This document shows positions 49,444 through 57,935 of a stretch of 64,000 bases of DNA, piece by piece. The position numbers and the translations under genes are program-made. Origin of the DNA: Listeria farberi. Lineage in GTDB: Bacteria; Bacillota; Bacilli; Lactobacillales; Listeriaceae. A model generated the notes under the pieces. The model ran no database searches and was not told where the DNA came from. It worked only from the letters and a program-made list of their open reading frames with translations. The stretch is from contig NZ_JAARZJ010000001.1 of NCBI RefSeq assembly GCF_014229245.1, forward strand, positions 62,001-126,000, written 5' to 3'. Positions within the stretch are counted from its first letter, which is position 1. Each line of letters begins with the position of its first letter.

Positions 49444-52209
49444 ATGGAATATAAAGATACGTTATTAATGCCAAAAACAGATTTTCCAATGCGTGGAAAT
49501 TTGCCAAACAAAGAACCTGAATGGCAAGCAAAATGGGAAGAAGAAAAACTATATGAGAAAATCCAAGAAAAAAATGCTGGACGCAAGGCGTATATTTTGC
49601 ATGATGGGCCTCCTTATGCAAACGGTGAGCTTCATATGGGTCATGCTCTAAACAAAACAATCAAAGATATTATTGTTCGTTATAAATCAATGGCTGGCTT
49701 CAGCTCTCCGTATGTTCCTGGTTGGGACACACATGGACTGCCAATCGAAACAGCTATCGCCAAAAAAGGTGTTAAACGGAAAGAAATGTCTATCGCTGAA
49801 TTCCGTAAACTATGTGCTGAATATGCAATGACGCAAGTAGACGGTCAACGTACAGGATTCAAACGTCTTGGAATTAACGGCGACTGGGAAAATCCTTACA
49901 TTACACTTTTACCAGAATACGAAGCAGAGCAAATCAAAGTCTTCGGTGAAATGGCGAAAAAAGGTTACATTTATAAAGGTAAAAAACCTGTTTATTGGTC
50001 TCCTTCTAGTGAATCTGCACTTGCAGAAGCAGAAATCGAATATCAAGATAAAAAATCTGCTTCGATTTTCGTGGCTTTCAAAGTAACAGACGGAAAAGGT
50101 GTACTAGATGAAGGAACGAATATCGTTATCTGGACAACAACTCCTTGGACAATCCCTGCAAACATGGGTATTACTGTTAACCCTGATTTGGACTATGTAG
50201 TAATTGAATCTGCGGGTGAAAAATATGTTGTAGCAGAAGCACTTTTACCAAGTTTACGTGAAAAACTAGGCTTTGAAGATGCGACAGTTGTTAAAACAGT
50301 TCGTGGTTCTGAGCTTGACCGCGTTGTAACTAAACACCCATTCTATGACCGTGATTCCTTAGTAATGAACGGCGAACATGCCACTGCTGAAGCCGGAACG
50401 GGTGCGGTTCATACGGCTCCTGGACACGGGGAAGATGACTTTTTAATCGGGAAAAAATACGATTTGGAAATTCTTGCTCCACTAGATGATCGTGGCGTAT
50501 TTACAGAAGAAGCTCCAGGATTTGAAGGCGTATTTTACGATACAGCGAATAAAATGGTGACAGAAAAACTAGAAGAAGTGGGCGCATTACTAAAAATGGA
50601 ATTTATCACTCACTCTTATCCACATGATTGGCGTACAAAAAAACCAGTTATTTTCCGTGCTACAGCGCAGTGGTTTGCTTCGATTGATGCATTCCGTGAT
50701 GATTTACTCGCAGCTGTTAAAGGTGTCAACTGGACTCCTGCTTGGGGCGAAACACGTCTATTCAATATGGTTCGCGACCGCGGCGACTGGGTTATTTCTC
50801 GTCAACGGGCGTGGGGCGTTCCGCTACCTATTTTCTATGCGGAAAACGGGGAAGCGATTATCACTGACGAAACAATCAACCATATTTCAGAACTATTCCG
50901 TGAGCATGGTTCGAACGTTTGGTTTGAACGCGATGTGAAAGATTTATTACCAGCTGGGTTTACGCATCCAGGTAGCCCAAATGGAGAATTTACAAAAGAA
51001 ACGGATATTATGGATGTTTGGTTTGATTCTGGTTCAAGTCATCAAGCCGTATTAAACGCTCGTCCAGAATTAAGTCGTCCAGCTGATTTATATATGGAAG
51101 GCTCTGACCAATATCGTGGTTGGTTTAACTCATCCCTAACAACAGCTGTAGCAATTACTGGCGAAGCGCCTTACCGTAACGTGCTGAGTCATGGTTTTGC
51201 ACTTGATGGGGAAGGCCGTAAAATGAGTAAATCACTTGGAAATACTCTTCTTCCAGGCAAAGTAATTAAACAACTTGGTGCGGATATTGTTCGCCTTTGG
51301 GTGGCTTCTGTGGATTATCAAGCTGATGTTCGTGTTAGTGATGAAATCTTAAAACAAGTATCCGAAGTGTACCGTAAAATCCGTAACACAATGCGTTTCT
51401 TACTAGGAAATATCAATGACTTTAATCCAACTACTAACAGTGTTTCTTATGAAAACTTACGTGAAGTAGATAAATACATGCTGATTAAATTAAATGATTT
51501 AGTGAAAAATGTGAAGGATAGCTATGAAGCGTTTGAATTCTCTACTATTTACCACCAAATCAATAATTTCTGTACAGTAGAATTAAGCCAATTTTATATG
51601 GACTTTGCCAAAGATGTTGTTTACATTGAAGCAGCGGATAGTCATGATCGTCGTGCTATGCAAACAGTCTTTTATGAAGCAGTTGTTACTTTAACCAAAC
51701 TACTTGCTCCAATTTTACCGCATACGACAGAAGAAGTTTGGAATAGCTTGATTGGTGAGGGCGCGGAAAGTATTCATTTACAAGACTTACCAGATGTAAA
51801 AGTATTAGCTGATAGTGAAGAAATTACTGCGAAATGGGACGCGTTCATGCAAATCCGAGATAACGTTCAAAAAGCTTTAGAATTCGCTCGTAACGAAAAA
51901 TTAATCGGTAAATCAATGCTTGCTAAAGTAACTTTATATTTAGACGGCGAAGCGAAAACACTATTTGATTCTTTAGAAGGCGATTTTGCACAACTATTCA
52001 TCGTTTCTGATTTTGAACTAGTGGAAGGTTTAGAAAATGCGCCAGAATCTGCATTTAAATCAAATCAAGTAGCTGTTCAAATTACTGTAGCAGAAGGCGA
52101 AACTTGTGAACGTTGCCGTGTAGTGAAAAAAGATGTAGGCGTAAATCCAAAACATCCAACACTTTGTGGCCGCTGTGCTGATATTGTTGTAAAACACTAC
52201 GAAGCTTAA
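49444..52209 (+). CDS. ileS: isoleucyl-tRNA synthetase
   Basis: This 921-residue class I synthetase has the HIGH-type motif [14 protein letters not shown] (about 56-69), editing domain (about 200-400: [16 protein letters not shown]), KMSKS motif ([10 protein letters not shown]) and C-terminal zinc site CERC...CGRC. It charges tRNA(Ile) and edits valine. A complete type with the C-terminal zinc module, as in B. subtilis. AAAGGAG precedes the ATG. Expression is governed by the upstream T-box. Confidence 0.98.
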   Translation: MEYKDTLLMPKTDFPMRGNLPNKEPEWQAKWEEEKLYEKIQEKNAGRKAYILHDGPPYANGELHMGHALNKTIKDIIVRYKSMAGFSSPYVPGWDTHGLPIETAIAKKGVKRKEMSIAEFRKLCAEYAMTQVDGQRTGFKRLGINGDWENPYITLLPEYEAEQIKVFGEMAKKGYIYKGKKPVYWSPSSESALAEAEIEYQDKKSASIFVAFKVTDGKGVLDEGTNIVIWTTTPWTIPANMGITVNPDLDYVVIESAGEKYVVAEALLPSLREKLGFEDATVVKTVRGSELDRVVTKHPFYDRDSLVMNGEHATAEAGTGAVHTAPGHGEDDFLIGKKYDLEILAPLDDRGVFTEEAPGFEGVFYDTANKMVTEKLEEVGALLKMEFITHSYPHDWRTKKPVIFRATAQWFASIDAFRDDLLAAVKGVNWTPAWGETRLFNMVRDRGDWVISRQRAWGVPLPIFYAENGEAIITDETINHISELFREHGSNVWFERDVKDLLPAGFTHPGSPNGEFTKETDIMDVWFDSGSSHQAVLNARPELSRPADLYMEGSDQYRGWFNSSLTTAVAITGEAPYRNVLSHGFALDGEGRKMSKSLGNTLLPGKVIKQLGADIVRLWVASVDYQADVRVSDEILKQVSEVYRKIRNTMRFLLGNINDFNPTTNSVSYENLREVDKYMLIKLNDLVKNVKDSYEAFEFSTIYHQINNFCTVELSQFYMDFAKDVVYIEAADSHDRRAMQTVFYEAVVTLTKLLAPILPHTTEEVWNSLIGEGAESIHLQDLPDVKVLADSEEITAKWDAFMQIRDNVQKALEFARNEKLIGKSMLAKVTLYLDGEAKTLFDSLEGDFAQLFIVSDFELVEGLENAPESAFKSNQVAVQITVAEGETCERCRVVKKDVGVNPKHPTLCGRCADIVVKHYEA

Positions 52210-52212
52210 TGC

Positions 52213-52266
52213 TCGCTTGGGGAAAATCCTAGTAGTTTAAAAAGGAGGTTCCCCAAGCTTTTTTAA
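52213..52266 (+). terminator. terminator after ileS
   Basis: GCTTGGGGAA and TTCCCCAAGC form a 10-bp stem around a 24-base AT-rich loop, followed by six T. Confidence 0.75.
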
Positions 52267-52320
52267 TTTAAGATGTGGTATTATAGACGTAATTCCAAAT
52301 AAAGGAGGTTGCTTGAAGGA

Positions 52321-53310
52321 ATGGCAACAATTCACTTTACAAAAGTACATGGTTCGCAAAACGATTTTTTCTTAGTTGATGAAGAAGAAAATCAAATTAT
52401 GGATTGGTCGGATACGAAACGTGCTGATTTTGCAATAAAGCTTTGTGATAGAGCGCATTCGCTTGGTGGGGCAGATGGTATTTTATATGTCACAAAAAGT
52501 AATGAAGCTGGACCAATTGGCCAAATGCGTGTCGTTAACTCGGATGGATCGATTGCTTCAATGTGCGGCAATGGCTTAAGAACAGTAGCTCGCTATTTAC
52601 TTGAAAAGCACGCATTAACAGAAGCAAAAGTCGAAACAATGAAAGCGATACTGGATGTCAAAAAAGCAACTTCACTTGGTTTTGATATACCAACGTATCA
52701 AGTCGAAATTTCTCCAGTTAAATTTAATGCAGAAAGTTTACCAATGAATGTCGGTATGGAAAAATTATTTAATCAAGTCGTTCCTGAACTAGATTCGGAA
52801 TTAGCTTTTTCTGCTGTGTCGGTGCCAAATCCACACTTGATTACCTTTGTGGACCAAACTGTGTTAGACTCGGATAAACAAGCAACATTAGCGAGTTATT
52901 TAAACAGCGAAAATCCTTATTTTCCTGATGGCGTCAATGTTAGTTTTGTGAAACGTTTAAGCGATGATGCAATTTATGTGCGGACATTTGAACGCGGCGT
53001 TGGTTTTACGAATGCTTGCGGAACAGCGATGTCGGCTTGTAGTTTAATTAAAAAAATATTAGACCAGGATACTTTTGAAACGCCACTTAATGTTTATAAT
53101 GATGGTGGGCGGGTGCAAGTGACTGCCAAAAAAGACGAAGCTGGTGAAATTTCGCTACAATTAATTGGTAATGCAACATTTGTTAGTACGGGATCAGTTA
53201 GCTACGAAAGAGACACTGTAACTGAACTTACAAATGAAGCGACACCGGAACAAGCGCAGTATCAAGAACTTGTAAAAGAAGTAAAGCAATTTTTAAAAAC
53301 AACCGAATGA
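52321..53310 (+). CDS. dapF: diaminopimelate epimerase DapF, with C-terminal extension
   Basis: This 329-residue protein has the two-domain DapF fold with catalytic cysteines C82 (SMCGNGLRT) and C233 (TNACGTAMSA), which interconvert LL- and meso-diaminopimelate for lysine and peptidoglycan. Ordinary DapF is about 275 residues; here roughly 30 acidic residues follow the core (300-329), and extra loops enlarge the middle. The ATG at 52321 is preceded by AGGAGG twelve bases upstream, rather far; the TTG at 52309 would abut it. A PAP2 gene follows after 13 bases. Confidence 0.93.
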   Translation: MATIHFTKVHGSQNDFFLVDEEENQIMDWSDTKRADFAIKLCDRAHSLGGADGILYVTKSNEAGPIGQMRVVNSDGSIASMCGNGLRTVARYLLEKHALTEAKVETMKAILDVKKATSLGFDIPTYQVEISPVKFNAESLPMNVGMEKLFNQVVPELDSELAFSAVSVPNPHLITFVDQTVLDSDKQATLASYLNSENPYFPDGVNVSFVKRLSDDAIYVRTFERGVGFTNACGTAMSACSLIKKILDQDTFETPLNVYNDGGRVQVTAKKDEAGEISLQLIGNATFVSTGSVSYERDTVTELTNEATPEQAQYQELVKEVKQFLKTTE

Positions 53311-53323
53311 AAAGGAGTTAACC

Positions 53324-54019
53324 ATGAATACAAATCGAAAAAAAGCGACACCATTATTCGTTATTGGCGGATTTTGTCTGATTTTATTTATTACAATCGC
53401 CGCAGCCATTGCAACAGAAAGTAACTGGGTAGCGCGTTTTGACCTAAGTTGGATTGAAAAGATTCGTGGCGGGATTCAACCTGATAAAACAGCTATCGTT
53501 AAACTAGTGACCAATTTAGGTAGTGCAGAAACAACGATTATTTTAACGATTGTAGTCGTTCTTATCTTATTCTTTTTACGAAAATTTGTTGTCGGACTAT
53601 GGTTTGGTGGAACGATGCTCGCTTGTGGTGTTGTCCTTAATCTAGTTTTGAAAACATTAGTTGCTCGTACACGTCCAGATAGCGTTAACTGGTTAATAGA
53701 GGAATCTGGTTTTAGTTTCCCTAGTGGACACGCGACTGCTACGGCTGTTTTCTATGGCCTTGCAGCGATGTTCTTAATTTTCACAGTGCCAAAAATGTGG
53801 CAAAAAATCATTATCGGAATTATCGGCTATGGATTTATCTTGTTTGTAATGTATACACGTGTTTATTTAGGCGTGCATTTCCCAACAGATGTACTAGGTG
53901 GATTTTTCCTTGGTACAGCTTCTGTGCTTATTTCTTTAGGCGTTTATTTCTTAGTTCGTAAACCATTACATAATTTACTTGTGAAATGGCGTATTAAAGA
54001 TAGAAGTATTATCGATTAA
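53324..54019 (+). CDS. PAP2 family membrane phosphatase
   Basis: This 231-residue protein has six membrane helices and the three PAP2 motifs: K110-x6-R117-P118, PSGH at 133-136, and R179-x5-H185-x3-D189. Such enzymes dephosphorylate undecaprenyl pyrophosphate, phosphatidylglycerol phosphate or other lipid phosphates on the outer membrane face. Recycling of undecaprenyl carrier is a reasonable guess given the wall genes nearby. AAAGGAG precedes the ATG, 13 bases after dapF. Confidence 0.92.
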   Translation: MNTNRKKATPLFVIGGFCLILFITIAAAIATESNWVARFDLSWIEKIRGGIQPDKTAIVKLVTNLGSAETTIILTIVVVLILFFLRKFVVGLWFGGTMLACGVVLNLVLKTLVARTRPDSVNWLIEESGFSFPSGHATATAVFYGLAAMFLIFTVPKMWQKIIIGIIGYGFILFVMYTRVYLGVHFPTDVLGGFFLGTASVLISLGVYFLVRKPLHNLLVKWRIKDRSIID

Positions 54020-54022
54020 TAG

Positions 54023-54063
54023 AAAACCTTGTTATAAGAATTAACTTATAGCAGGGTTTTTTA
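54023..54063 (+). terminator. terminator after the PAP2 gene
   Basis: AAAACCTTGTTATAAG pairs, with a few mismatches, with CTTATAGCAGGGTTTT and is followed by a T run. Confidence 0.8.
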
Positions 54064-54109
54064 GTCAATAAACTGAATACTCTATTTTGTAACCGTGCGA
54101 CTTTTTCAC

Positions 54110-54138
54110 TTGATTTATTTGTCCGTTGGCGTTAATAT
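54110..54138 (+). promoter_or_regulatory. candidate cspB promoter with long 5' leader
   Basis: TTGATT (54110-54115), 17 bases, TAATAT (54133-54138) lies about 167 bases before the cold shock gene start. A long untranslated leader is typical for cold shock mRNAs and can act as a thermosensor. The gap 54064-54305 otherwise holds no gene. Confidence 0.5.
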
Positions 54139-54305
54139 ATAAGTGTTGCAGGAAGTATATTTATGTATTAGCAAGGATATTGATGTAAATGAGTATCTTT
54201 ACTAATATGTGAATTTTGTAATTGAAAAAATGATTAGCTTGTTGTTAACATCTTTTTCGTTAGTAAAAGAAACATATTAAGAAAATTTTTGGAGGTTTGT
54301 GAAAT

Positions 54306-54506
54306 ATGCAAACAGGTACAGTTAAATGGTTTAATAGTGAAAAAGGTTTCGGTTTCATCGAAGTAGAAGGCGGAGATGATGTATTCGTACACTTCAGCGC
54401 TATCGAAGGTGAAGGATTCAAAACTTTAGACGAAGGTCAAAGCGTTGAATTTGAAATCGTTGAAGGTCAACGTGGCCCACAAGCAGAAAAAGTTACTAAA
54501 CTTTAA
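54306..54506 (+). CDS. cspB: cold shock protein
   Basis: This 66-residue cold shock domain protein has RNP1 (KGFGFIE) and RNP2 (VFVHFS) and the usual start QTGTVKWFN. It binds single-stranded RNA and DNA and helps translation in the cold and under stress. Listeria has three Csp proteins; synteny suggests CspB by memory. TTGGAGGT precedes the ATG. A terminator follows. Confidence 0.95.
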
Positions 54507-54528
54507 TCTGATCACGTTAAACTAATAA

Positions 54529-54576
54529 AACACGCAGTGGACTTCTTAGGGAGAAGCCTGGCTGCGTGTTTTTTTA
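54529..54576. terminator. bidirectional terminator between cspB and the first alpha-mannosidase gene
   Basis: AAACACGCAG and CTGCGTGTTT with an inner CTTCT/AGAAG stem form a long hairpin with flanking A and T runs. Confidence 0.85.
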
Positions 54577-57500
54577 TTTTAGATAAATTCGGTAAGTTTT
54601 AATTTCAAAAGGAGTAATGGCAAATGTTGTTGTTTCAAGAGTTGTTTCGTTTTCCTCCAGTAAGTTACATTCTGTGATGGAAGTAATAGCATAATCGCTA
54701 GTTAATGTCACTTCGCCGTGTGTACCTGCGAATTCATGCAGTCGGATGATAAGACCATTACCGTCCTCAGCTTGTTTGACGCTATCAATCATCACATAAG
54801 GATTAGTAACTTGGAAAAGCGAGAATGATTCGATTTCTCCGTTAGATGTGAAAATCGGGTTGTTTAATTCCCAAGCAGTTTGGACTGTTTCTCCGTCTAA
54901 GAAATCTCCTTGATGTGGAAAAAGCGAATACGTAAACTGGTGAAGGCCTAAATCGGCTTCTGGGTCAGGGTATCCAGCTGCTTTGAGTAAGGTTAGTCGA
55001 ATTGTCGAGTCTTTAATATCATAGCCGTATTTGGAATCATTTAACAAACTGACACCGTAATTCTTTTCAGAAAGATCGGCCCACTGATGTCCAACTGTTT
55101 CAAAACGAGCATAATCCCAGCTTGTGTTCCAGTGCGTCGGTCGTTTGACATTACCAAATTGAATATCATAACTAGCTTCACTGGCATGAACGGAAACAGG
55201 GAAAGCGACTTTAAGCAACTGGTTACGGTCACGCCAATCCACCTCTGTTTCAAATCTGATTTCAGGGCTCTCATGGTAAAAATGAATCCACTGTGTAATT
55301 TGTGATTTCTCTGAATGAAGCACTTGTTTAATAGTGAGCTCAAGTGGTCCATTATTGATTACTTCAAAAGAATCTAATGTGGTTATTTCCTTTTGTTTTT
55401 CTTGATAAAATAAATCAATATCCCAGGCATCATGCCACATCGGCTTATCTTCAAATAATTGAAATATATTACCTCGCGCGTTTTCTGCTAATACTTGACG
55501 GTTATTTTTTTTGTCAAAAATGGATGTGAATTGGCCGTTTTCATTCCAAGTTATTTGATAATAGGGTGTTTCTAATTGCTTGTCTTTGTAAGTGAAAGGC
55601 GATTTTGCTAGCTCATCAGTTGCTTCTTTAACGGAAACACTTGTGGCACCGAGCGCTGGCAAGTTATGGTGCTGGATGAGCCACGCGCCATTTGCTAATT
55701 TTTGTGCAGGGAGGTGCTTGTTTTTTTGATCATAAAAGGATAAGTTACTAGCGGGATTATCGGATTTAATTTCGATATAGCGCGGCCGATTCCAAGTGGA
55801 ACTATTCCATAGCGTTATTTTTTCAGAAGCTTGCTGGGTTAATTTTTCCAGTTGTTTAGAGATAATCGCATTATTTTCGGTGAATGCTTCAGTATACTCA
55901 ATTAGCGCATCATCATATACTTCTTTGATGGAAGAGCCAGGAATAATATCGTGAAACTGATTTCGAAGTAGTATTTGCCAAATGTTCGCTAATTTTTCAG
56001 TTGGATAAGTAGTTCCTTCTTTTAGGTTCGCTAAAACAGAAAGCCATTCGCTATTTCTTAAACCAAGCTCGATTTTACGGTTCATTTTTTTCGTGAAGGC
56101 TTGGCTAGTGTAAGTTCCGCGGTGGTATTCAAAGTAAAGTTCCCCGTTCCAAGTGTGGACATATTGATCAGTGCTCTGAATCGTTTCATGTAAATTATTG
56201 AAATAATCGGTAGCACTTTTTGGTTTTACTTCAGGGATTCCTGGCATTTTATCATAGCGACGACGCATCTCAAGCATTTCGCGATTTACTCCGCCCCCTC
56301 CATCGCCGTAACCGTAAGCAAGTAATAATTCTTGGTTTATTTCTTTATCTTGGTATTTATCCCAAAGTCCCACCAGTTCACGCGCGGTCATTTTACCATT
56401 ATAAGTAGAAATTCGGCTGTTTTTTTCTGGTGCAGTGATGAAGTGAGTTAGGATTTCTGTACCGTCAATACCGCGCCACTGGAACGTATCATGTGGCATA
56501 CGATTATATTGATTCCAACTAATTTTAGTCGTCATAAAAGTTTTGATGCCTGATTTACGGAGAATTTGTGGCAAGGCCCAGCTATAACCAAACACATCAG
56601 GAAGCCATAAAAAACTAGAAGGTTTGCCAAACTCCTCGCGTAAAAATTTCTGACCGTAGAGCATTTGTCTGACGAGTGATTCTCCACTAGGGATATTACA
56701 ATCGGCTTCAAGCCACATTCCGCCATCAGCTTCCCAGTTTCCTTCCTCGATTTTAGCTTTTATTTTGGCATAAATTTCTGGATAATCTTCTTTGATGTAG
56801 GCGTATAGTTGGGGCTGTGACTGTAAAAATAAGTATTCAGGATAATCTTCCATTAAATGGAGCACGGTCGAGAATGATCGTGCTGCTTTTTCTCGGGTAT
56901 GTTTTAAACGCCATAGCCATGCTACATCAATGTGGGTATGTCCAACTGCTGCCACTTTGATAGGAAAGTTTTTCGGCATTTCTTTTAGTGCTGCTTGCAA
57001 GATTCGGTTAGCGTCTTCCATGGAGGCAAGATTTTGGTTAGAGCCTGGTGTTCCCCAATCAATCGCTAGGTAAGCGCGGTTAATAGCTTGAAGTAGGGGA
57101 GCGTGCGTCGGATTATTTTCTTCCAATTGATCGAGTGTTTTTAAGGTAGCTTTACTCGTGAAATATAAATCGTCAATCACGAGGTTTAAATAACCGATAA
57201 ATGCTTCTTTTAAGTAATGTGTTTGGATGGAAGGAATGCCGCCACCTTCAAGACCAGACCACAAACGAAAGACAAGTTCGGTTGTTTTTCCAGCAAAACT
57301 ATCTGGGAAAAGAACTTCTTGATGATTTTGGTCGACGCCTTGGAGTGGTTCGCCGTTTACGAATAATAAGGATTCAAAACCAGAATTATGACCGTCGCCG
57401 GTATTGCCAAAATCAAAGTAACCGATTAAGCGAGTACCTTCTTTGGCACTGGGGAAGGTAATCGTTGTTTTTAACCAGACGTAGCGATCGCGGCCGGCCC

Positions 57501-57672
57501 AGTTTTCTCCAATGTTTAATTCGTTATCATAAATGACAGTTTTAGGGCGCGCTGCAATGTTTCCGTCCTTATCCTCAGCTGCTTGGAATTTCTGAATCCG
57601 ATGCGTTTTTTCATAGCGGTAAAGTGCGACTTCATCGAGTCTGCCGCGTAATTTATCTTTTGTGAAAAACAT
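54574..57672 (-). CDS. GH38 alpha-mannosidase, large form
   Basis: This 1032-residue cytoplasmic protein (no signal peptide) has an N-terminal ancillary domain (about 1-235) and a GH38 catalytic core. The zinc-binding motif is GHTHIDVAWLW (244-254, with H247 and D249); D324 in WLEADCNIPSGES is the likely nucleophile, and NQFHDIIPGS holds another zinc His. Middle and C-terminal beta domains (about 640-1032) complete the family layout. It should cleave alpha-1,2/1,3/1,6-mannosides taken up by the cell. It diverges from a second GH38 gene and a GH125 gene, suggesting joint glycan use. An AAAGGA lies somewhat far (13 bases) before the ATG. Confidence 0.93.
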   Translation of the reverse strand: MFFTKDKLRGRLDEVALYRYEKTHRIQKFQAAEDKDGNIAARPKTVIYDNELNIGENWAGRDRYVWLKTTITFPSAKEGTRLIGYFDFGNTGDGHNSGFESLLFVNGEPLQGVDQNHQEVLFPDSFAGKTTELVFRLWSGLEGGGIPSIQTHYLKEAFIGYLNLVIDDLYFTSKATLKTLDQLEENNPTHAPLLQAINRAYLAIDWGTPGSNQNLASMEDANRILQAALKEMPKNFPIKVAAVGHTHIDVAWLWRLKHTREKAARSFSTVLHLMEDYPEYLFLQSQPQLYAYIKEDYPEIYAKIKAKIEEGNWEADGGMWLEADCNIPSGESLVRQMLYGQKFLREEFGKPSSFLWLPDVFGYSWALPQILRKSGIKTFMTTKISWNQYNRMPHDTFQWRGIDGTEILTHFITAPEKNSRISTYNGKMTARELVGLWDKYQDKEINQELLLAYGYGDGGGGVNREMLEMRRRYDKMPGIPEVKPKSATDYFNNLHETIQSTDQYVHTWNGELYFEYHRGTYTSQAFTKKMNRKIELGLRNSEWLSVLANLKEGTTYPTEKLANIWQILLRNQFHDIIPGSSIKEVYDDALIEYTEAFTENNAIISKQLEKLTQQASEKITLWNSSTWNRPRYIEIKSDNPASNLSFYDQKNKHLPAQKLANGAWLIQHHNLPALGATSVSVKEATDELAKSPFTYKDKQLETPYYQITWNENGQFTSIFDKKNNRQVLAENARGNIFQLFEDKPMWHDAWDIDLFYQEKQKEITTLDSFEVINNGPLELTIKQVLHSEKSQITQWIHFYHESPEIRFETEVDWRDRNQLLKVAFPVSVHASEASYDIQFGNVKRPTHWNTSWDYARFETVGHQWADLSEKNYGVSLLNDSKYGYDIKDSTIRLTLLKAAGYPDPEADLGLHQFTYSLFPHQGDFLDGETVQTAWELNNPIFTSNGEIESFSLFQVTNPYVMIDSVKQAEDGNGLIIRLHEFAGTHGEVTLTSDYAITSITECNLLEENETTLETTTFAITPFEIKTYRIYLK

Positions 57673-57699
57673 CTATATACTCAAATCCTTTCTTTTTGT

Positions 57700-57740
57700 C
57701 TAGAACGATTTCAATATATCATAGCGGGAAAAGAAGTCAA
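57700..57740 (-). promoter_or_regulatory. candidate promoter and cre-like site for the 54574 mannosidase gene
   Basis: On the minus strand TTGACT (57735-57740) and TATATT (57713-57718) are 16 bases apart. Just downstream and overlapping it lies TGAAATCGTTCTAG (57700-57713), which matches 12 of 14 positions of the cre consensus TGWAANCGNTNWCA. So a CcpA site may cover the transcription start, as on the divergent side. The last two bases deviate, so this is tentative. Confidence 0.45.
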
Positions 57741-57864
57741 TTTGGCTTTTGAAAGGAATTTAACAGGGTCGTTTTTCTCATCTTTAGAGCGGTAAGGAAT
57801 AAGCTTTTTCTAAATGGACAAATCAAGGGAAAATGGATTATTCATAGTAGTTTTTGGCGTAGCA

Positions 57865-57893
57865 TTGCAATTCGCTTTAGCCCTTACTATACT
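57865..57893 (+). promoter_or_regulatory. sigma-A promoter of the 57936 mannosidase operon
   Basis: TTGCAA (57865-57870), 17 bases, TATACT (57888-57893). Each hexamer has 5 of 6 consensus bases. The expected start of transcription near 57900 lies in the cre site. Confidence 0.75.
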
Positions 57894-57897
57894 TAGC

Positions 57898-57912
57898 TTG
57901 AAAGCGAATACA
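57898..57912 (+). promoter_or_regulatory. cre site (CcpA binding) over the mannosidase operon start
   Basis: TTGAAAGCGAATACA fits every defined position of the cre consensus WTGNAARCGNWWNCA. It begins four bases after the -10 box, the place where CcpA represses by blocking initiation. It predicts glucose repression of the glycan genes downstream. Confidence 0.8.
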
Positions 57913-57935
57913 AAAAGGATATTTGGAGGGGCAAA

